Program-made: the position numbers and the translations under genes
Shown: piece by piece, positions 56,117 through 63,476 of the stretch
Position numbering within the stretch: the stretch's first letter is position 1
Layout: each line of letters begins with the position of its first letter
Notes under the pieces: model-generated
The model's database searches: none
Seen by the model: the letters and a program-made list of their open reading frames with translations, nothing else
Told to the model about the DNA's origin: nothing
Assembly: GCA_963800285.1 (NCBI GenBank)
Contig: CAWDAL010000029.1
Span: 124,001 to 188,000, forward strand
Source: DASUPK01 sp963800285
GTDB taxonomy: Bacteria; Actinomycetota; Thermoleophilia; Solirubrobacterales; 70-9
Length of the DNA: 64,000 nucleotides
Reading direction: 5' to 3'

Positions 56117-56896
56117 CTACACGCCCGGCGCCGCCGCTTCCGCCAGGGCGCACATGTCCTCGAACGTCCCGCTGGCGAGTGCCCGGACGACGACGGTGTC
56201 GAGGGCGCGGTACCGAGAGAGCTGCACCTGCGCGTCGCCCGCATTCTCGGCGGCGACGCCGACGGTCCCCTCCGGCGCTCCTTGGCGATCGAAGTGGCCG
56301 CGGTAGCCCGGGTGCAGGTCGCGGTAGAAGGACTCGTCCTTGGCGAGCCGTTCCTCCGAGTCGGGTCCGACCGCCGTTCGCACGTAGCCGAAGACCGGTG
56401 GCGGCTCCCGCCCGGCCTCCCTCGCCCCCTCCTCGACCCGCTCGCGGGCCCCGGCGGCGAACTCGGGAGTCATCCAGTTGAAGAAGACGCCGTCCCACTC
56501 GGCACCGGCGAAGGCGCTCATCTTCGGTCCCATCGCGGCCATGACCAGGCGAACGCCGGGCAGCGCCTCGCGCAGACCGGGGAGGGCCTTCCGCATCGTC
56601 GTCAGCGCCTTCTCGGTGAAGCCCGCGCCGAGGCCGAGCCAGAGCCGCCGCTTGTCGATCCCGAGGCGATCGATGTCGGCGGCGATCTCCGCCGGCGAGT
56701 GGCGGTCGAGGGCGATGACGGCGACCCCCAGGTCGATCCGCTCAGCGCCCCTGGCATAAGCCGCGAGCGTCTCGAGGCCCTTCGCGCCCGGGTGGTCGTT
56801 GGACCACATCGAGTCATAGCCGAGCTCCTGGCAGCGCCCGGCGAGGGGGCTCGCGGTCTCCGGGTCGAGGCCCGCGGTTACTCCGAACGCCCTCAC
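56117..56896 (-). CDS. LLM-class (luciferase-like, probably F420-dependent) oxidoreductase
   Basis: A 259-residue bacterial-luciferase-fold protein: CQELGYDSMWSNDHPGAKGL, ERIDLGVAVIALDRHSPAEI, DKRRLWLGLGAGFTEKALTT and WDGVFFNWMTPEF are the family strands. It is shorter than typical 300-340-residue members. F420 is the likelier cofactor in this lineage, but FMN cannot be excluded. The start is GTG at 56896, overlapping the methyltransferase stop (GTGA); an ATG at 56920 is in frame. Confidence 0.82.
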   Translation of the reverse strand: MRAFGVTAGLDPETASPLAGRCQELGYDSMWSNDHPGAKGLETLAAYARGAERIDLGVAVIALDRHSPAEIAADIDRLGIDKRRLWLGLGAGFTEKALTTMRKALPGLREALPGVRLVMAAMGPKMSAFAGAEWDGVFFNWMTPEFAAGARERVEEGAREAGREPPPVFGYVRTAVGPDSEERLAKDESFYRDLHPGYRGHFDRQGAPEGTVGVAAENAGDAQVQLSRYRALDTVVVRALASGTFEDMCALAEAAAPGV

Positions 56897-58233
56897 GCCT
56901 TCTCCAGGAGCGCGACGCACTCGATGTGCGGAGTCTGGGGAAACATGTCGACCGGCCTCACGCGGAGCAGCCTATAGCCGGCCTCCGCGAGCTGGGCGGC
57001 GTTGGGCGCCAGCGTGGTCGGGTTGCAGGAGACGTAGACGATGCGCGGGGCCTCGCACTCGATCAGCCGGCGAACCACCTTCTTGGAGAGGCCCGCTCGC
57101 GGCGGGTCGACGACGACCACGTCTGGGCGCCCGGCTTCCTCGAGCAACGGCCGGATCTCCTTGCGGGCGTCGCCGGTCCGGAAGCGCGCGTTCTCGATCC
57201 CGTTGCGACGGGCGTTCTCCTCGGCGTCGACGATTGCATCGGGGACTATCTCGATCCCCCAGACCTCGCCGGCCGTCTTCGCCATGCTGAGGCCGAGCGT
57301 CCCAATCCCGCAGAAGAGATCGAAGACGCGCTCCGCGCCCGTCAGGCCCGCCAGATCGGTCGCAAGCCCGTAGAGACGCTCGGCCATCTCGGTGTTCGTC
57401 TGGAAGAAGGCGCGGTGGGAGATCCGGAAGCGCAGGTCGCAGAGCTCCTCCTCCAGGTATTCGGCGCCGAGCGCTCCGGTGGGCCCGTCGGTCGTGCTGC
57501 CCGGCCCCTCGACGATCGTGTGCAGATCGACGGGCGGGCGCGGGATCTCGGCCGGAGAGGTGACCAGTCGGCTCTGCAGTTGCCCAGTGCGCCGGCCCTC
57601 GCGGATCACCAGGTTGCGAAAGACCCCCTGCCCGGCACGCGGATCCCAGGCCGGCAGCCCGGTCGAACGGGCCCAGTCGCGGAGCTCGTTGCGCCGCGCG
57701 TTGTTGCGCTCGGAGGCGAGTTGGCAGTCCTCGGCGTCGACGATCAAATCCCAGCGGCCGCGGGCGTGGAAGCCGAGCACGAGCTCGCCATCGCGCTCGC
57801 CGAAGGAGTACTCGAGCTTGTTCCGGTAGCGCCAGCGCTCGACCGCCGGCTCGATCGGCTCGAGCTCGAAGCCCTCCAGCCCGCCGAGCCGCACCAGTGC
57901 GTCCCCCACCTGGGCCTGCTTGTGGCGAAGCTGCTCCTCGTAGGCGAGACCCTGCCACGGGGCGCCCGGGCAGGGCTCGCCGCCGTGGTCGCAGCGCGGC
58001 GGGACGCGGTCGGGCGACTCTCGCAGGACCTCCTTCGCCTCAGCCTCGGCGTAGCCCCGCTTGGCCTTGGTGATCTCCGCCGTGACGCGGTCGCCCGGCA
58101 GCCCTCCCGCGACGAAAACGACGTAGCCGTTGCGGCGTGCCACGCCCTTGCCGCCGTAGGCGAGCGACTCGACATCGAGCGTGAGCAGCTCGCCGCGCGC
58201 GGGCCGCTCCGAGGTGATCGTCCCGTCGGGCAT
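56893..58233 (-). CDS. RlmD/TrmA-family RNA (uracil-5-)-methyltransferase
   Basis: A 446-residue enzyme. An N-terminal TRAM domain (LTLDVESLAYGGKGVARRNG, VFVAGGLPGDRV) precedes Fe-S-type cysteines (RCDHGGEPCPG and EDCQL). The SAM domain has RVFDLFCGIGTLGLSMAKT, and VVVDPPRAGLSKKVV is followed by the catalytic VYVSCNPTTLAPN. The family methylates C5 of uridine in 23S rRNA (RlmD, RlmC) or tRNA; which target applies here cannot be decided. Confidence 0.93.
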   Translation of the reverse strand: MPDGTITSERPARGELLTLDVESLAYGGKGVARRNGYVVFVAGGLPGDRVTAEITKAKRGYAEAEAKEVLRESPDRVPPRCDHGGEPCPGAPWQGLAYEEQLRHKQAQVGDALVRLGGLEGFELEPIEPAVERWRYRNKLEYSFGERDGELVLGFHARGRWDLIVDAEDCQLASERNNARRNELRDWARSTGLPAWDPRAGQGVFRNLVIREGRRTGQLQSRLVTSPAEIPRPPVDLHTIVEGPGSTTDGPTGALGAEYLEEELCDLRFRISHRAFFQTNTEMAERLYGLATDLAGLTGAERVFDLFCGIGTLGLSMAKTAGEVWGIEIVPDAIVDAEENARRNGIENARFRTGDARKEIRPLLEEAGRPDVVVVDPPRAGLSKKVVRRLIECEAPRIVYVSCNPTTLAPNAAQLAEAGYRLLRVRPVDMFPQTPHIECVALLEKA

Positions 58234-58309
58234 CTCGGCCTATCGTTGCAGCCGCCGCCGTATAGGCTTGCGCGGAATTTGCGAAAAAGCCCCGAGCAGG
58301 AGGTCCAAG

Positions 58310-58624
58310 GTGGAATCAAGCGAAAGCAGTGGAGTCAAGGATCAGGTCCAGAAGGCGATCGACGACCTGCGGGCGGCCGGCGAGAAGGCGACGGGCGACG
58401 TCCGCTCGAGCATCGACTCCGCGGTGGCCCGGCTGCGCGACGTCTCCGGCGGCGCGACCGGGAAGGCCCAGGATCAGGTCTCGAACTGGCGCGAGACTCT
58501 GGACAAGGCGACCGAGGACGTCCGCAAGGAGCTCGGCAAGCTCGCCGTCCGGGCGCAGAGCTCCGTCGAAGCGCTCGACGAGATCGCCAAGGAGCTCGAC
58601 GAGCGCCGCAAGGCCCTCAAGTAG
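58310..58624 (+). CDS. Small amphipathic helical protein
   Basis: A 104-residue highly charged protein that is probably one or two long helices: VKDQVQKAIDDLRAAGEKAT, SSIDSAVARLRDVSG, WRETLDKATEDVRKELGKLA and VEALDEIAKELDERRKALK repeat in an apolipoprotein- or phasin-like 11-residue rhythm. The start is GTG at 58310, with a perfect AGGAGG six bases upstream. It is divergent from the RNA methyltransferase and convergent with another helical protein. The function is unknown. Confidence 0.75.
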   Translation: MESSESSGVKDQVQKAIDDLRAAGEKATGDVRSSIDSAVARLRDVSGGATGKAQDQVSNWRETLDKATEDVRKELGKLAVRAQSSVEALDEIAKELDERRKALK

Positions 58625-58634
58625 TAGCTGCGGC

Positions 58635-59174
58635 TCAGTCCTGCAGCTTGCGGTCCAGCGCCCTTAGGAGGCCCTTGCGGGCCTTGTTCTTCCGCTCGTA
58701 GTCGCGCACCCTCCGCAGCTCCTGCCGGCTCAGCTCCTGCAGCCGCCGGTCGATCTGGCGGATCGAGAGCTGGTCGTAGGCGGTGATCGGGAACCCGGGG
58801 ACGCGGGCCCCCCGCCGAACGCGGTCGACGCTCGCCAGCGGCTTGTCCACGGCGGCCACGGTGCGTTTGCGAGCCTGCGCGGCCCGCTCGCCCGCCTGCT
58901 GCTTCGCCCGGTCCGGCACCTCGCGGGCCTGAGAGAGGAGCCCGTCGAGTTGCGAGAGCAGTTCCTCGGCCTGTTCCCGCCCACGGGTGGCCAGCCGCCC
59001 GACCATCTCCTCGGCGTCGGCGCGCGTCATGCGGCCACGCTTCACCGCATCGTCGACGACCTCCTGCAGTCGCTCCCGCGAGATCGTGATGCTCTTCTCG
59101 AGCGCGTCGCGGAACGCCTGCACGCTCTGCTCTGCGCGGGAGCTCTCCTCCGTCTCCGTCGGCCCGCTTGCCAT
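58635..59174 (-). CDS. Phasin-like helical protein with conserved C-terminal hairpin
   Basis: A 179-residue protein. Residues 15-100 are long amphipathic helices (VQAFRDALEKSITISRERLQ, LLSQLDGLLSQAREVPDRAK). The C-terminus ITAYDQLSIRQIDRRLQELS, then RRVRDYERKNKARKGLLRAL, is a helical hairpin seen in many actinobacterial envelope- or granule-associated proteins. I infer a membrane- or granule-surface role only from this layout. The ATG at 59174 lies 8 bases after the EEP gene stop, so the two are co-transcribed. The longer frame to 59981 is antiphase read-through. Confidence 0.7.
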   Translation of the reverse strand: MASGPTETEESSRAEQSVQAFRDALEKSITISRERLQEVVDDAVKRGRMTRADAEEMVGRLATRGREQAEELLSQLDGLLSQAREVPDRAKQQAGERAAQARKRTVAAVDKPLASVDRVRRGARVPGFPITAYDQLSIRQIDRRLQELSRQELRRVRDYERKNKARKGLLRALDRKLQD

Positions 59175-59182
59175 CGATCGCA

Positions 59183-60001
59183 CTATCCCACAGTCTTGAA
59201 CTTTCCAATCACGGGGTTGTGATCGGCGAGGCGGATCTTCTTCCCGGTCTCGGGGTCGACCCGGTCCCGCGCCTCGGGCGGCCATGCCGTGGGATGCTCG
59301 ACCACATCCAGGCCGCGCACGAGCAGGTGGCTGAGGCGGTCCGGGGCCGTCCGGGGCGCCAGGCCGAATCGCTCCTCGAGCTGGTCGAAGACGGCGCTCG
59401 CCTTCGGCCTGACGTTGAAGTCCCCGCCGAAGATCAGGGGCTCGGAGCCGGCGAACGCGACCGCGCGCTCGGCCGCATCGAGCAGTTCCCGCTCGGCGGA
59501 CGATGGCTTCGTGCTGACGTGGAGGTTCGCGACGCAGGGTCCCGCCTCGAGCCGGGTCAGGGCCATGACCCGAAGCTCCGGGCGCCAGGTGAGCACCTCC
59601 CGGCGGCGTTCGGCGATCCCGCCGGCCACACCGCGGACGAGCGTCGTGTCCGAGCCGCCCTCCCAGGAGCCCAGGAGGTCGGGGCGCCAGCGTCCGATCA
59701 GCGAGGTGATCGGCTGCAGCCAGTTCCGGCCGCTCAGGGCGCGGTGTGCCTGCGCGCCGCAGGCTTCGGCCAGGCGCACCGACCAGCTCGGGGGGAACTC
59801 CTGGAAGAGGGCCACGTCCCAGCCGACCGAGTCGATCAGCGAGGCGAACTCCTCGAACAGGTCCCAGTTCACCTGCTCGTACTCCGAGCCCAGGTGAGGC
59901 CCGCGTCGGCAGTTTCCCTTGTGGGCGCGGACCTGGAGCTCGGGCTCGGGAGGCCAGTCCCGCCCGTGAAACAAGTTCCATGTCATCGCGGTGAGCTGCA
60001 C
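59183..60001 (-). CDS. Endonuclease/exonuclease/phosphatase-family protein, cytoplasmic
   Basis: A 272-residue EEP-fold protein without signal peptide. The motifs are MTWNLFHGRD, DVALFQEFPPSW with the metal Glu, CVANLHVSTKPS, LIFGGDFNVRP and IRLADHNPVIG. It could be a nuclease or phosphodiesterase. The start at 60001 is GTG; an ATG at 59986 (MTWNLFHG) is an alternative. Only 21 bases separate it from the divergent argF start. Confidence 0.85.
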   Translation of the reverse strand: MQLTAMTWNLFHGRDWPPEPELQVRAHKGNCRRGPHLGSEYEQVNWDLFEEFASLIDSVGWDVALFQEFPPSWSVRLAEACGAQAHRALSGRNWLQPITSLIGRWRPDLLGSWEGGSDTTLVRGVAGGIAERRREVLTWRPELRVMALTRLEAGPCVANLHVSTKPSSAERELLDAAERAVAFAGSEPLIFGGDFNVRPKASAVFDQLEERFGLAPRTAPDRLSHLLVRGLDVVEHPTAWPPEARDRVDPETGKKIRLADHNPVIGKFKTVG

Positions 60002-60006
60002 GGCCC

Positions 60007-60014
60007 TAGTATCG
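60007..60014. promoter_or_regulatory. Possible shared -10 region for divergent EEP and argF genes
   Basis: TAGTAT (60007-60012, plus) ends 10 bases before the argF ATG. Its other strand, GATACT (60014-60009), ends 7 bases before the EEP GTG. With only 21 bases between the starts, both mRNAs would be leaderless or nearly so. No Shine-Dalgarno sequence is visible for either. Confidence 0.4.
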
Positions 60015-60022
60015 GCTGCTCG

Positions 60023-60925
60023 ATGAATTCACCGACCGCGCACCTTCCGGCGAGCAACTTCCTGACCGGGGAGGAGCTCGACCGCGGCGAGCTCCTCGCG
60101 CTGCTCGAGCGCGCAGAGGAGCTCAAGGAAGGGCGAGAGCGGGGCGAGGGCTCAGGGTCGCTGGCGGGTCGCTCGATCGCGCTCCTCTTCGAGAAGCCGT
60201 CCACCAGGACGCGGGTCTCGTTCGAGGTCGGCGTCGCCGAGCTCGGTGCGACGCCGATCGTCCTGCGGGCGGACGAGCTGCAGCTGACGCGCGGCGAGTC
60301 GATTGCCGACACCGGCCGAATCCTCTCCGGCTACCTGCACGCGATCGTGATTCGCTCGGGATCCGACGAGAGGGTCCGCGACCTGGCCGGGGGTGCGAGC
60401 GTTCCCGTGGTCAATGGCCTGACGCCCGGCCATCACCCGTGCCAGGCCCTGGCCGACCTGCTCACCCTGAAGGAGCGCTTCGGCGACCTCGAGGGCCTGC
60501 GCCTCGCCTACGTCGGCGACGGCAACAACGTCGCCCGCTCCCTCGCCATCCTCGGGCGGATCGCTGGAGTCGACGTCGTCATCTCCGGTCCGGAGGGGTA
60601 TCGGCTCGAGGAGGGCCTCGCCGAGCTAGTGGAGGATCCGATGGCGGCCGTCGCCGATGCCGACGCGATCTACACCGACGTCTGGGTCAGCATGGGCGAC
60701 GAAGAGACCGCCGACCAGCGCCTGGCCGATCTGGCTCCCTACCAGCTGAATGACGAGCTGCTCGCGGCGGCCTCTCAGCGCGCGGTCGCGCTGCACTGCC
60801 TGCCCGCCCACCCCGGCGAGGAGATCAGCGCCGAGGTGCTCTATGGCGAGCGCTCGGCCGTCTGGGACCAGGCCGAGAACCGCCTGCACACCCAGAAGGC
60901 GCTGCTCGAACGCCTGCTCGCCTAG
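60023..60925 (+). CDS. argF: Ornithine carbamoyltransferase
   Basis: Makes citrulline from ornithine and carbamoyl phosphate. The 300-residue protein has the carbamoyl-phosphate loop FEKPSTRTRVSFEVG, HHPCQALADLLTLKE, YVGDGNNVARSLAILG, and the ornithine-binding/catalytic HCLPAHPGEE. The VWVSMGDEE segment favours ornithine over aspartate as substrate. No other arginine gene is adjacent. The start is the ATG at 60023. Confidence 0.95.
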   Translation: MNSPTAHLPASNFLTGEELDRGELLALLERAEELKEGRERGEGSGSLAGRSIALLFEKPSTRTRVSFEVGVAELGATPIVLRADELQLTRGESIADTGRILSGYLHAIVIRSGSDERVRDLAGGASVPVVNGLTPGHHPCQALADLLTLKERFGDLEGLRLAYVGDGNNVARSLAILGRIAGVDVVISGPEGYRLEEGLAELVEDPMAAVADADAIYTDVWVSMGDEETADQRLADLAPYQLNDELLAAASQRAVALHCLPAHPGEEISAEVLYGERSAVWDQAENRLHTQKALLERLLA

Positions 60926-60966
60926 GACGGAGCTGAGAAAACCCCCTGCCTAGACTCTCTGCCGCT

Positions 60967-61038
60967 GGCCCCGTCGTCCAACGGCTAGGACATCAGGTTT
61001 TCAACCTGGGAACGCGGGTTCGACTCCCGCCGGGGCTA
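60967..61038 (+). tRNA. tRNA-Glu (anticodon TTC)
   Basis: A 72-base cloverleaf. The acceptor stem is GGCCCCG (60967-60973) with CGGGGCT (61031-61037), first pair G-T, discriminator A61038. The anticodon loop TTTTCAA is closed by CAGG/CCTG, with anticodon TTC at 61000-61002. The T-loop is GTTCGACTC. CCA is not encoded. Confidence 0.95.
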
Positions 61039-61115
61039 CTAAGTGGAAAACCCCTAGATCGGTTCTGGGCGCAGGGGCTGAGGTAACTGCGGCGCAGCGG
61101 TGGGAGTCTCCACCC

Positions 61116-62372
61116 ATGGCGAAACCTCGGATCCTGATCCTCGGCGGCGGCTTCGGCGGGTTGGAGACCGCATTCGGCCTCCGGCTCCTGGTGAGGGAGC
61201 GCGCCGATATCACCGTGGTCTCCGACCAGGACCACTTCCTCTTCAAGCCGAACTCGATCTACGTGCCGTTCGGGCTCGATCCGGACCGATTGAAGGTTCC
61301 GCTGGCGAAGCCCACGGCGAAGCGGGACATCGAGCTCGTACAGGGCCGCGCGCACGACATTGACCCCGACGCCCGGCGCGTCAAGGTCGACGGCCGGACT
61401 CTCGACTACGACCAGCTCGTGGTCGCGACGGGCTCCGGCATGCGGGCGAGCGAGATCCCGGGGCTGGCCGAGCACGCGATCAGCATGTGGACCCCCGCGG
61501 AGATGCTGGAGCTCCGCGACGGCTTCGAGCGCACGCTCGACGCGGCCAAGGCCGGGAACCATCAGCGCGTCCTCTTCCTGATCCCTCCGAACAACAAGTG
61601 CGCGGGCCCCCTGTACGAGATCGTCCTCATGTTCGAGACGTGGCTCCGCCGCAAGGGAGGCAGGGAGGCGACCTCGATCACCTGGGCGACCTACGAGGAC
61701 GGCTACATCCAGGCATTCGGCCCGCGCCTCCACGAGCTCGTCACCGAGGAGTTCGAGCGCCGCGGGATCGAGGGCCATACCGACTGGGTCGTGGACAGCG
61801 TCGACTCGAAGGGAGTCGAGTTCCACAACGGCGAGCGGGTCGACCACGACCTGCTGGTCGCGTTCCCGCCCTACGTCGCCTCGACACCGTTTCCGGGCCT
61901 CGAGGCTGACGACCGTGGCTTCCTGGTGACCGACCTGGCGACGCGTTGTCTCGAGCGCCATCCCGACATCTACGCGGTCGGCGATGCCGGCGACTTCCCG
62001 GTCAAGCAGGCGTTCCTTGCCTTCCTGCAGGGGGACGCCGTCGCCTCCCAGATCGCGTCGGTGATCCTGGGAACCGAGCCCAAGCTGAGCTTCGACCCGG
62101 TGAGCATGTGCATCATGGAGCAGTTCGACAAGGCGACGTTCGCCAAGGTTCCGCTTCGCCTCACCGGCGACCCCAGCCATCCGATCGAGGTGCGGCCGGA
62201 CGCCAACGGCGACTACCGGGTCGGCTCCAATCGGATCTGGCGGATGGGCAAGAAGATGCTGGGCACCTCCGTCCCGTGGCGCTTCGCGCACGGCAAGCCG
62301 TTTCACGCGGGGGCCTTCTGGAGCGGGATGGACGTCGGCCTGAAGGCGATGTCCAGCGCCCTCTCGGACTGA
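61116..62372 (+). CDS. Sulfide:quinone oxidoreductase-like FAD protein
   Basis: A 418-residue flavoprotein of the SQR/NDH-2 group: RILILGGGFGGLETAFGLR at the N-terminus, VVATGSGMRASEIPGL, and the FAD-contacting IYAVGDAGDFPVKQAFLA. Cys162 (NNKCAGPLYE) and Cys332 (VSMCIMEQF) are placed like the two redox Cys of sulfide:quinone reductases, while a third Cys near residue 128 is missing. Sulfide oxidation is likely but not certain; NDH-2-like activity is the alternative. A short GGTGG/CCACC hairpin precedes the ATG with GGGAG in its loop region. Confidence 0.8.
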   Translation: MAKPRILILGGGFGGLETAFGLRLLVRERADITVVSDQDHFLFKPNSIYVPFGLDPDRLKVPLAKPTAKRDIELVQGRAHDIDPDARRVKVDGRTLDYDQLVVATGSGMRASEIPGLAEHAISMWTPAEMLELRDGFERTLDAAKAGNHQRVLFLIPPNNKCAGPLYEIVLMFETWLRRKGGREATSITWATYEDGYIQAFGPRLHELVTEEFERRGIEGHTDWVVDSVDSKGVEFHNGERVDHDLLVAFPPYVASTPFPGLEADDRGFLVTDLATRCLERHPDIYAVGDAGDFPVKQAFLAFLQGDAVASQIASVILGTEPKLSFDPVSMCIMEQFDKATFAKVPLRLTGDPSHPIEVRPDANGDYRVGSNRIWRMGKKMLGTSVPWRFAHGKPFHAGAFWSGMDVGLKAMSSALSD

Positions 62373-62409
62373 GGGCGGTCTTAGGCCGGCTGGATTAGCC
62401 TTCGGCGCG

Positions 62410-63165
62410 GTGCTGCCGGAGATTCACCTCGGACCGCTGACGCTGCAGACCTTCGGGATCTGCTTTGCCGTTGCCTTCATCGCGGCGGGCGCGCTGATCT
62501 GGCGGCGGTTCGGCGAGCTCGGGAAGCCCGTCGACTGGGCGTATGAGATGGGCTTCGCGGCGCTGCTCGGCGGGCTCGTCGGTTCCCGGGTCGACTTCAT
62601 CATCGAGAACTACGGCGACGTGAAGGGCGATCTGCTCGGCAACATCTTCTCCGGCTCGGGCCTGGTCTGGTACGGCGGTGTGATCGGCGGCGCCCTCGGG
62701 GTCCTCCTCTGGGCCTGGTGGCGGGGCTTCCTCACCCTGGCACTCCTCGACGTCGCGGCCCCGGCCCTGGCGCTCGGCTATGCGATCGGACGGTGCGGCT
62801 GCCAGCTCTCGGGCGACGGCGACTACGGTAAGGCCTGGGACGGACCGTGGGCGATGGCGTACCCAGACGGGACGAAGCCCACCGACCAGACCGTCCATCC
62901 CACGCCCGTCTACGAGACGCTGGCGATGGGCCTCGTCGCCCTGCTGCTCTGGCGCCTCCGTGACCGATTCACCAACGGGACCCTCTTCGCCCTCTATCTG
63001 CTGCTCGCCGGAACCGAGCGGTTCCTGGTCGAGTTCATCCGCCGCAACGACGATGTCGCGGTGGGCCTGACGTTGGCCCAGCTGCTCAGCGTGGGAATGA
63101 TGATCGTCGGCGGAGTCTGGCTGCTGGTGGCCTTCCGGCGGGCCCCGCGGCCAGCGACCGCCTGA
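62410..63165 (+). CDS. lgt: Prolipoprotein diacylglyceryl transferase
   Basis: Attaches diacylglycerol to the Cys of lipoprotein precursors. The 251-residue polytopic protein has the family segments GGLVGSRVDFIIENY, GSGLVWYGGVIGGALG with the conserved YGG, the signature region IGRCGCQLSGDGDYG, VHPTPVYETLAM, and GTERFLVEFIRRND. The start is GTG at 62410. Confidence 0.93.
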   Translation: MLPEIHLGPLTLQTFGICFAVAFIAAGALIWRRFGELGKPVDWAYEMGFAALLGGLVGSRVDFIIENYGDVKGDLLGNIFSGSGLVWYGGVIGGALGVLLWAWWRGFLTLALLDVAAPALALGYAIGRCGCQLSGDGDYGKAWDGPWAMAYPDGTKPTDQTVHPTPVYETLAMGLVALLLWRLRDRFTNGTLFALYLLLAGTERFLVEFIRRNDDVAVGLTLAQLLSVGMMIVGGVWLLVAFRRAPRPATA

Positions 63166-63247
63166 GGCGTCACAGCGCCTTCACAAGGGGGGCGCCGTCC
63201 TCCGGTATCACCGTGGGGCAAGCAGTCGAACCGCGAAAGGAGGGCGT

Positions 63248-63475
63248 ATGACCGACGAGGTCCAGGAAATTCAGGAGGTCCAGGAGGAGCAGGCGGAGCA
63301 GGCCCCCGAGGCCGAGGGCGCCATGGAGACCGTGACCGATGAGATCGGCGAGGAGACGGCCGCCGAGTCCACCGAGATCACCGAGTCCGACGAACCCACT
63401 TCGGAGGCAGACTCCTCCGGGGAGGCCGAGGCGGATGATTCCGAGGACGTCGCCGAGGAGCCGGAGCAGCTCTGA
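63248..63475 (+). CDS. Very acidic, disordered 75-residue protein
   Basis: Thirty of 75 residues are Asp or Glu (7 D, 23 E). There is no Lys, Arg, His, Cys or aromatic residue. The protein must be disordered, with a net charge near -30. The AAAGGAGG Shine-Dalgarno a few bases before the ATG is one of the strongest in the window and supports translation. It resembles no enzyme; a polyanionic DNA-mimic, metal buffer or chaperone-like role are guesses only. It converges on the SDR gene with a one-base gap. Confidence 0.7.
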   Translation: MTDEVQEIQEVQEEQAEQAPEAEGAMETVTDEIGEETAAESTEITESDEPTSEADSSGEAEADDSEDVAEEPEQL

Positions 63476-63476
63476 G

